A stretch of DNA of 5,603 nt from Gemmatimonadota bacterium (lineage in GTDB: Bacteria > Gemmatimonadota > Gemmatimonadetes > Longimicrobiales > UBA6960). Below are positions 1 to 4,622 of this stretch, one piece after another; the first letter of the stretch is position 1, and every line of letters starts with the position of its first letter. The translations under genes and the position numbers were made by a program. The stretch covers positions 1 through 5,603 of the forward strand of contig JADFLD010000162.1 in NCBI GenBank assembly GCA_022564535.1, in the 5' to 3' direction. Under the pieces are notes generated by a model, which saw only the letters and a list, made by a program, of their open reading frames with translations, was not told where the DNA came from and did not search any database.

Positions 1-1252
1 CGAAAACCACTTCGTAGAACTGAGCGAGCGGCAAGTTGCGGAACTGGTACCAGTTGTCGGACCGGTCCCAGCTCACCGAGACGCCCCCGTCGCCGCCCAG
101 GATCATGTGATCGGAGTTGGCCGGATCGATCCACAGCGCGTGATGGTCCGAATGCACCCCCGCGGCCGCGTCGCTCGTGAAGTTGCGCCCCCCGTCGGAA
201 GTTCGGTACAAGCTCGAGCCGCCCAGGTACATGCGCTCGGGATCGTTCGGGTCGATGCGGATTTGGGAGTAGTACATGGGGCGGCTGTTCGTCGTCGAGC
301 GCTGTTCCCAGGACTCGCCGCGATCCGTGGAGCAGTACAAACCGGATTCCTGGTCTCCGCCTGCACCACCTCCCCGTCCACCGCGCCCCCCGGGAGCCCG
401 TGCGTCGGCCTCCACGAGCGCGCAGACGAAGTTCCCGTCGCGGCGGTAGATATCGAGCCCTATTCGACCCTTGTCACCGGTCGGTAGTCCGTCGGTGAGC
501 TCCACCCACGTCCGGCCGCCGTCGGTAGTCCGGTAGATGCCGCTCCCCGGCCCTCCGCCGTTGTAGCCCCAAGCACGGCGCTGTCGCTGATACATCGCGG
601 CGAAGAGCGTCTGCGGGTCGTTCGGGTCCATGACCAGGTCGATGGTCCCCGTGTTCTCGTCGATGAACAGGACGTGCTCCCACGTCTGGCCGCCGTCCGT
701 CGTCTTGTACACTCCACGTTCAGGGTTCGGCGCCCAGAGATGCCCAACCGCCGCTACATACGCGACATCCGGATTTCGTGGATGCACCTGAATTCGGGAG
801 ATGTGGTGCGTGTCCTCGAGCCCGAGGTGGGTCCACGAGCGACCGGCGTCGGTGGAACGGTACACTCCGTTTCCCCACGGAGAACTCTGCCGGTTCTGCG
901 GCTCGCCGGTGCCAACCCACACGACGTTGGGGTTGGACGGCGCCACCGTCACGTCCCCGATGGAGGACGTGACCTCCTTGTCGAAGATCGGGGCGAACGT
1001 GACGCCCGCGTTCTCGGTCTTCCAGATGCCCCCGGTGGCGGTGGCGACGTAGAACACCGACGGGTCCGACTCGACGACCGCCAGGTCTGACACGCGGCCG
1101 CCCATGATCGTGGGACCGAGCTCTCGCCATTGGAGCTTGTCGGCTATGGCCGCGACCTGGTCAGGGGTCTGCCCGAGCACGCCGTTGGGAAGGGACGCCA
1201 GCACGGTGACGCCGAAAACACACAGAAGACGAAAAAGGGCTCGAGAGCGCAT
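1..1252 (-). CDS. Secreted BNR/VPS10-type beta-propeller protein, N-terminal 417 residues (partial)
   Basis: The minus-strand frame is open from an ATG at 1252 to the left edge, so the C-terminus lies outside the window. Residues 1-27 form a signal peptide: basic MRSR, a hydrophobic stretch, and a likely signal peptidase I site near VLG-QTP. The mature part consists of repeated sialidase/sortilin (BNR, S-x-D-x-G-x-T-W) blades: TENAGVTF (79-86), STDAGRSW (133-140), TTDGGQTW (184-191), TTDGGRTW (242-249), STDRGESW (308-315), TSDGGRNF (351-358) and a degenerate SWDRSDNW (394-401). Each is preceded by the usual D/N-P-x-x-P loop. Residues 286-300 are a Gly/Arg-rich linker. The family (often annotated glycosyl hydrolase BNR or VPS10 domain protein, usually near 1,000 residues) is exported, and its substrate is generally unknown. 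An AGGGG lies 5 nt before the ATG. The family call is secure; enzymatic activity is not shown, because BNR blades also occur in non-enzymatic propellers. Confidence 0.93.
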   Translation of the reverse strand, partial: MRSRALFRLLCVFGVTVLASLPNGVLGQTPDQVAAIADKLQWRELGPTIMGGRVSDLAVVESDPSVFYVATATGGIWKTENAGVTFAPIFDKEVTSSIGDVTVAPSNPNVVWVGTGEPQNRQSSPWGNGVYRSTDAGRSWTHLGLEDTHHISRIQVHPRNPDVAYVAAVGHLWAPNPERGVYKTTDGGQTWEHVLFIDENTGTIDLVMDPNDPQTLFAAMYQRQRRAWGYNGGGPGSGIYRTTDGGRTWVELTDGLPTGDKGRIGLDIYRRDGNFVCALVEADARAPGGRGGRGGGAGGDQESGLYCSTDRGESWEQRSTTNSRPMYYSQIRIDPNDPERMYLGGSSLYRTSDGGRNFTSDAAAGVHSDHHALWIDPANSDHMILGGDGGVSVSWDRSDNWYQFRNLPLAQFYEVVF

Positions 1253-1257
1253 GAAAA

Positions 1258-1262
1258 CCCCT
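1258..1262 (-). promoter_or_regulatory. Weak ribosome binding site of the BNR protein
   Basis: Read on the minus strand this is AGGGG, 5 nt before the ATG at 1252. It is a modest Shine-Dalgarno match. The next ATG upstream (minus strand, 1292-1290) is in another frame and would not give the signal peptide, which supports the start at 1252. Confidence 0.45.
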
Positions 1263-1319
1263 GGAGAGTCGATTGCGGAGGAATGCGGGTCATCCTAGGG
1301 CGTCGATCGCGGGCGCGCA

Positions 1320-1357
1320 CCCCCGCGCTGCACTTGGCGCGCGCCGGAGCGCGGGGG
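1320..1357. repeat. Nested GC-rich inverted repeat in the divergent control region
   Basis: CCCCCGCGCT (1320-1329) is matched perfectly by AGCGCGGGGG (1348-1357). The 18-nt spacer holds a second perfect palindrome, GGCGCGCGCC (1336-1345). On either strand this folds into a very stable hairpin. There is no T-tract, so it is not a classical intrinsic terminator. It could be an operator, an insulator between the two divergent genes, or a translation-masking structure, because its right arm contains the GGGGGA that would act as ribosome binding site for a start at 1363 or 1369. Structure is seen; function is inferred. Confidence 0.6.
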
Positions 1358-1368
1358 ATGTTGTGGGC

Positions 1369-2568
1369 ATGACCCATGCATGCACACCGCACGATTCGGC
1401 GGGCGACAGGAGAGGCAAGTCATGCCGCATCCTTGTCCTGCTTGCGTTGGTCGCGACGACAGGGATCGGCGCCTGCTCCGACGCGACGGCTCCGCTCCAG
1501 GGCGGCACCGCGCTGGAGGTCGTCGTCGACGGCCTCACTTCTCCGGTTCATCTCACGGCCGCGCCCGGAGACGTGACCCGCCTCTTCATCGTCGAGAAGC
1601 CGGGGCGAATTCGGATCGTTCGTGACGCGACACTCCTCCCGACGCCCTTTCTCGACGTTACGAATCTGGTGAGCGACGTTGGGGAGCGCGGCCTCCTCAG
1701 CTTGGCGTTTCACCCCGACTTCGCGACGAACGGTTTCTTCTTCGTCGACTATACGGACACCGGGGGCAACACCAGAATCGTGCGCTTTTCGGTGTCGACA
1801 GACCCGGAAGTGGCCGATCCCAACTCGGCGTCGGCAATCCTGACGATCCCCCAGCCGTTCGCGAACCACAACGGTGGCCAGATCGCGTTCGGCCCCGACG
1901 GCATGCTCTATGTGGGGATGGGTGACGGGGGATCTGGCGGCGACCCGGCGGGAAACGGACAGGACCCTTCGACGCTGCTCGGGTCCATCCTCCGTATCGA
2001 CGTCGATGGAGGCGTTCCGTACGCCATCCCGACCGACAACCCCTTCGTCGGCGACTCCGGCGGCGCCGATGAAACGTGGGCGTACGGCCTACGCAATCCC
2101 TGGCGCTTCTCCTTCGATCGATCGACGGGCGATCTGTACATCGCCGATGTAGGGCAGAACGAGGTGGAGGAGATCTCCTTTCAGCCTGCGTCGAGCGTGG
2201 GCGGTGAGAATTACGGCTGGAACACGATGGAGGGTACGCGGTGCTTCGGCACGGCCACGTGCGACACCAACGGGCTGGTGCTCCCCATCCACGAGTACTC
2301 CCACGACGACGGCTGCTCCATAACCGGCGGATACGTCTATCGCGGGTCGGCGCTTCCGAGCCTCGCGGGTCGCTATTTCTTCGCCGATTATTGCAGCACC
2401 TGGATTCGCTCGTTCCGCGTAGTCGGCGGCTTGGTCACCGACCTGTACGACCACACGGACGACTTCGGCCCCGTCTCCGGCATCGCTTCGTTCGGTGAGG
2501 ACGCGCTCGGGGAGCTGTATGTCGTCAGCCTTGCGGGGACGGTGTATCGCCTGGTCGGGCTCGATTGA
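1369..2568 (+). CDS. PQQ-dependent sugar dehydrogenase (glucose/sorbosone dehydrogenase family), lipoprotein-type
   Basis: The protein has 399 residues from this ATG. It is a single six-bladed propeller of the GSDH/soluble aldose dehydrogenase family, which oxidises the C1 of aldoses using PQQ and Ca2+ in the periplasm. Seen motifs are EKPGRIRIV, the GERGLLSLAFHPDF block, and NHNGGQIAFGPDG, whose His167 is the expected catalytic base. Also present are YGLRNPWRFSFD, ADVGQNEVEEI, GENYGW and GCSITGGYVYRG. Cys292, 298, 316 and 342 match the cysteine pattern of the subfamily. A hydrophobic stretch ending GIGAC (Cys36) looks like a lipobox. The start is uncertain. From ATG 1369 (or GTG 1363, behind GGGGGA) the hydrophobic segment is preceded by an odd 20-residue polar leader containing rare AGG-AGA codons. 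A much better Shine-Dalgarno and ATG at 1408-1424 are one base out of frame. The frame is also open upstream to a TTG at 1273, which is unlikely to be used. No PQQ synthesis gene is nearby. Confidence 0.92.
   Translation: MTHACTPHDSAGDRRGKSCRILVLLALVATTGIGACSDATAPLQGGTALEVVVDGLTSPVHLTAAPGDVTRLFIVEKPGRIRIVRDATLLPTPFLDVTNLVSDVGERGLLSLAFHPDFATNGFFFVDYTDTGGNTRIVRFSVSTDPEVADPNSASAILTIPQPFANHNGGQIAFGPDGMLYVGMGDGGSGGDPAGNGQDPSTLLGSILRIDVDGGVPYAIPTDNPFVGDSGGADETWAYGLRNPWRFSFDRSTGDLYIADVGQNEVEEISFQPASSVGGENYGWNTMEGTRCFGTATCDTNGLVLPIHEYSHDDGCSITGGYVYRGSALPSLAGRYFFADYCSTWIRSFRVVGGLVTDLYDHTDDFGPVSGIASFGEDALGELYVVSLAGTVYRLVGLD
1408..1424 (+). promoter_or_regulatory. Strong Shine-Dalgarno and ATG, out of frame with the sugar dehydrogenase
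   Basis: AGGAGAGG (1408-1415) is followed after 6 nt by ATG (1422-1424), the best ribosome binding site in the window. The ATG is +2 relative to the dehydrogenase frame and leads to about 67 residues of arginine-rich non-protein-like sequence. If one of the two C at 1425-1426 were absent, the protein would start MRILVLLALVATTGIGAC, a textbook lipoprotein signal peptide. This suggests the ancestral start was here and was disturbed by a one-base insertion or by a sequence error. Confidence 0.6.
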
Positions 2569-2579
2569 GCCAACGACGT

Positions 2580-2617
2580 TCGAGGGCAGATCCCCTCGAG
2601 CGCGGGCCCTGCAGGGC
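2580..2617. terminator. Two hairpins between convergent genes, possible bidirectional terminator
   Basis: Twelve bases after the sugar dehydrogenase stop, TCGAGGG (2580-2586) pairs with CCCTCGA (2593-2599) over a 6-nt loop. It is followed by the perfect palindrome GCCCTGCAGGGC (2606-2617). The convergent setting favours a termination or transcript-end role for both flanking transcripts. Neither hairpin is followed by a U-tract on either strand, so the call is tentative. The rest of the gap, 2618-2682, shows no other convincing element. Confidence 0.35.
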
Positions 2618-2682
2618 GATTCGGCGTTGAACCTCGTCCCAGGTGGCACCGCCTTGCTCGGCGCGAAAGCTTCGTCGTGAGG

Positions 2683-3723
2683 TCAGGGGACCCTCCGCTC
2701 GATCGACCAGACTTCGACGACTTCCTGCTTCCCACGTAGCTGTAACTCGCCCCGTGGCGTCGCTCGCAGATGCTCCGGGACCGCGATTCGCTCGAATACG
2801 TTCGCCGAGACCAGACACCTCGACCCCAATTCCCGGCACGCGCCCTCCATCCTTGCGGCCACGTTCAGCGTGTCCCCGTGGAAGGCCAACTCCTTCTTCG
2901 CCTCCCCGATCCACGTCGTGACGACGGTTCCCCCGTGGATACCCGCCCGGAAGCGAGGGGCGACCCCGTAGCGAGCCTCGTTGCGATCCCTCTTTGCCTC
3001 CAGCAGCTCCAGCATGTCGAAGAAACAGCGGACGCATCTCGCCTGGTTCACCCCCTCCTCGAAGGGCCAGGTGACGATGACTTCGTCGCCGACGTACTGG
3101 TAGACCTGTCCTCGCCAGGCGAGTATCGCTTCTGAGATGTCGTAGAAGCAATCACGGAGCAAGTTGCTGTATGTCAGGCTGCCGAGCCGCTCCGCGATCG
3201 CGGTCGAATCCTCCATGTCGACAAACAGGAACACACGCTCCTCTTCCTCCGGGCGACGGTATCTGCCCATGAGGAATCGGCGTAGATCTCCCGGATTGTG
3301 AAGGCGCCTGACCTCCAGGAAAGACGTGCCCAGGACTGCAACTACGACGGCGAAGATGAGATCACGGCCCATCGTGTCGTACAACCTCGCCCCTTCTGCA
3401 AGCGTGGTGCCCTCACTGAGCCAGCGGTATGCAGAATTCACGCCGATCAAGCTCGCGATGATGCCCGCCGAGTAGAGGAGGACGCGAGAGACGTTGAGAG
3501 CGACATAACTGAGGCCCCGGCCAATTCCCACGAAGAGCAACTCTTCTCCGACACCAAGCAGGCATCCGACCAGGATACCCACCGCGACGCCACGAACGAG
3601 GTGGGGCCCGACGGCTCCTCCGTCCATCTGATGGATCAACTCCCCGACGAGCGCCCCGACCACGACCCCGACGGCGACGAACTCACCGAGGGCGCGGAGG
3701 CGCTTGCGGTAAATGGCCCTCAC
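2683..3723 (-). CDS. Membrane-anchored class III adenylate/guanylate cyclase
   Basis: The protein has 346 residues from GTG 3723. The first part has four predicted membrane helices at roughly residues 14-31, 42-66, 78-101 and 122-138. A class III cyclase homology domain follows from about residue 163 to 310. Metal-binding Asp169 is seen in FVDMEDST and Asp213 in YVGDEV. Asn287 and Arg291 in TLNVAARME are the transition-state pair, and the domain ends SRCLVSANVFERI and LRGKQEVVEVW. The product is expected to be cAMP (or cGMP) made on the cytoplasmic face by a homodimer. The usual substrate-selecting Lys is replaced by Gln209 and the usual Asp/Thr by Ala280, so nucleotide preference cannot be predicted. 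The start was chosen because AGGAG (3735-3731) lies 7 nt before this GTG and the GTG overlaps the upstream gene's stop as GTGA. A GTG at 3774 would add 17 residues but has a Shine-Dalgarno only 1 nt away. It is the last gene of the minus-strand operon. Confidence 0.9.
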   Translation of the reverse strand: MRAIYRKRLRALGEFVAVGVVVGALVGELIHQMDGGAVGPHLVRGVAVGILVGCLLGVGEELLFVGIGRGLSYVALNVSRVLLYSAGIIASLIGVNSAYRWLSEGTTLAEGARLYDTMGRDLIFAVVVAVLGTSFLEVRRLHNPGDLRRFLMGRYRRPEEEERVFLFVDMEDSTAIAERLGSLTYSNLLRDCFYDISEAILAWRGQVYQYVGDEVIVTWPFEEGVNQARCVRCFFDMLELLEAKRDRNEARYGVAPRFRAGIHGGTVVTTWIGEAKKELAFHGDTLNVAARMEGACRELGSRCLVSANVFERIAVPEHLRATPRGELQLRGKQEVVEVWSIERRVP

Positions 3724-3995
3724 CGGCGTACTCCTGGCGGAAGGTGAAGAGGGGTCAGGTAATCGGGCCGCCACGCCTCCGCATAGAATACGCGCTGGAG
3801 TCGCGCCTCGAAGTGCCCGATGTCACTCGACAGGGTGATGCGGTCGGGGTCGTTCACGCGGAGGAAGATGCGGCGTGGGTCAGCAGAGTGCGAGCAGATC
3901 TCTACCGCGGCACACCCGCCACGCCTGAAGCCCGAACGCCAATTGAAATCGACGTAACCCTTACCGGCCAGAGCTCGACCCTCACCCCTTTTCAT
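3720..3995 (-). CDS. Small protein, DUF397-like (tentative), coupled to the cyclase
   Basis: The protein is 91 residues, with no signal peptide or membrane segment, and rich in Arg. Its ATG lies inside the end of the upstream DinB-like gene (14-bp overlap) and its TGA overlaps the cyclase GTG (GTGA). Codon third positions are G/C-rich over most of its length, which supports real coding. The family is uncertain. The pattern NWRSGF (18-23), GGCAAVEI (26-33), then IFLRVNDPDRITLSS (43-57) and a helix-like tail resembles DUF397. In that family a W-x-x-S start, a G-x-C-V-E-V strand, a V-R-D-S-x-x-P strand and a final L-x-F block form a small domain. DUF397 is best known in actinobacteria, where members usually sit next to helix-turn-helix regulators. 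No such partner is visible here; the neighbour is a cyclase. No strong ribosome binding site precedes the ATG, so it may depend on translation of the upstream gene. Function is unknown. Confidence 0.6.
   Translation of the reverse strand: MKRGEGRALAGKGYVDFNWRSGFRRGGCAAVEICSHSADPRRIFLRVNDPDRITLSSDIGHFEARLQRVFYAEAWRPDYLTPLHLPPGVRR
3731..3735 (-). promoter_or_regulatory. Ribosome binding site that decides the cyclase start
   Basis: On the minus strand this reads AGGAG, 7 nt before GTG 3723. It lies inside the last codons of the upstream small gene, whose TGA (3722-3720) overlaps the GTG. This is a standard arrangement for translational coupling by ribosome re-initiation. Confidence 0.7.
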
Positions 3996-4506
3996 GCGTC
4001 GGGTCGAGGTTGTACGCCGCCGTTCCGCCAGGTGGGATGCTCAGATAAGTCCAATCCTCCCCCCGCAGCATCTTGCCCACGAACGTCATCTGGCCCACGT
4101 GATAGCTCGCGTGCGCGACCGAGCGCAGGAGCGCCTCAGCAACGGTGAACTCCACCCCGCGGATGGTGACAGACTTCTGGAGGTCGGCGTCGGTCAGCCC
4201 GGCGAGTGTCGTCGTGAGCGTCTCCCAGCCACGATCCCACTTGTCGTGAATCTCGGTCGGAGTCGCCTCCCGGGGTGCGAACTCGTCCTCTCGCTTTCGC
4301 CACGGCTTCTCCCCGTCCGTCGTGAGGAAGTCGGTGAAGCGTGACTCGAGGTTTCCTGAGATGTGCCAGACGATCGTCGCAAGGGAGTTGCTCTCGGGCG
4401 ACACCCGCGTGCACAGCTGCTCGGCGGTCAGTTGGTCGAGTGTGTCGGCGCCGAGTCTTCGGTACCGCCGGTACTCGCCTTCGATGGAGGCGATGACTTC
4501 GCGCAT
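3982..4506 (-). CDS. DUF1572 / DinB-superfamily four-helix protein
   Basis: The protein has 174 residues from ATG 4506. It matches the DUF1572 branch of the DinB/YfiT four-helix metalloprotein superfamily. Key motifs are IVWHISGNLESRFTDF (45-60), then LTTDGEKPWR (61-70), and SVAHASYHVGQM (129-140). His48, His132 and His136 form the usual three-histidine metal site. The role of DUF1572 proteins is unsettled. Relatives include thiol-dependent transferases (mycothiol or bacillithiol S-transferases) and DNA-damage-inducible DinB, but no substrate can be assigned here. It is cytoplasmic, with no signal peptide. The open frame continues upstream to 4785 antisense to the acylase, but only the part from 4506 is DinB-like. 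The Shine-Dalgarno before ATG 4506 is weak. It is the first gene of the three-gene minus-strand operon, and its 3' end overlaps the next gene by 14 bp. Confidence 0.9.
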   Translation of the reverse strand: MREVIASIEGEYRRYRRLGADTLDQLTAEQLCTRVSPESNSLATIVWHISGNLESRFTDFLTTDGEKPWRKREDEFAPREATPTEIHDKWDRGWETLTTTLAGLTDADLQKSVTIRGVEFTVAEALLRSVAHASYHVGQMTFVGKMLRGEDWTYLSIPPGGTAAYNLDPTHEKG

Positions 4507-4550
4507 GGCGCTCGGATTCCGGGTGGATGGTCCGGGAGTGGTTTCCGACC

Positions 4551-4578
4551 TACAATATCGAGAACCGGCCTGTCGCAA
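4551..4578. promoter_or_regulatory. Possible divergent promoters sharing a -10 position
   Basis: On the plus strand TACAAT (4551-4556) differs from the sigma-70 -10 consensus at one base and would start transcription about 55 nt before the acylase ATG. Its -35 region is poor. On the minus strand TATTGT (4557-4552) with TTGCGA (4578-4573) at a 15-nt spacing is a fair promoter for the DinB-DUF397-cyclase operon. The two -10 boxes overlap, so polymerase could serve only one direction at a time. Strength is judged by eye only. Confidence 0.35.
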
Positions 4579-4601
4579 GATAGGCGATTCGCGACTCGAC
4601 C

Positions 4602-4622
4602 ATGGGGTCACCACCCGAATGA
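4602..4622 (+). other. Six-codon leader reading frame overlapping the acylase start
   Basis: ATG at 4602 is followed by five codons and TGA (4620-4622), encoding MGSPPE. The TGA overlaps the acylase ATG (4619-4621) as ATGA. Neither start has a clear Shine-Dalgarno. It could be a chance frame or a re-initiation leader. Confidence 0.2.

Noticed and set aside
107..487. Plus-strand open frames within 1-1250
   Set aside because: They are antisense to the BNR-repeat frame, whose repeat motifs run continuously through this stretch.
1273..1368. Extension of the sugar dehydrogenase to a TTG start at 1273
   Set aside because: The 32 added residues are Arg/Ala-rich and cross the hairpin region, with no ribosome binding site. 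The exported family needs an N-terminal signal, and this extension would bury it.
1376..1384. ATGCATGCA short palindrome upstream of the sugar dehydrogenase signal peptide
   Set aside because: An 8-bp palindrome alone is expected by chance and shows no second copy or spacing to a promoter.
2089..2649. 186-residue minus-strand open frame over the sugar dehydrogenase
   Set aside because: It is antisense to the PQQ-dehydrogenase frame, which has family motifs throughout. The composition is typical of a GC-driven antisense frame.
2525..3151. 208-residue minus-strand open frame over the cyclase C-terminal half
   Set aside because: It is the other frame of the same strand as the cyclase. It is Arg/Gly/Ser-rich with no motifs, while the cyclase frame carries all the catalytic residues.
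3298..3747. 149-residue plus-strand open frame antisense to the cyclase membrane region
   Set aside because: It is highly acidic and Asp/His-rich, the direct complement of hydrophobic codons. It has no start signal or domain.
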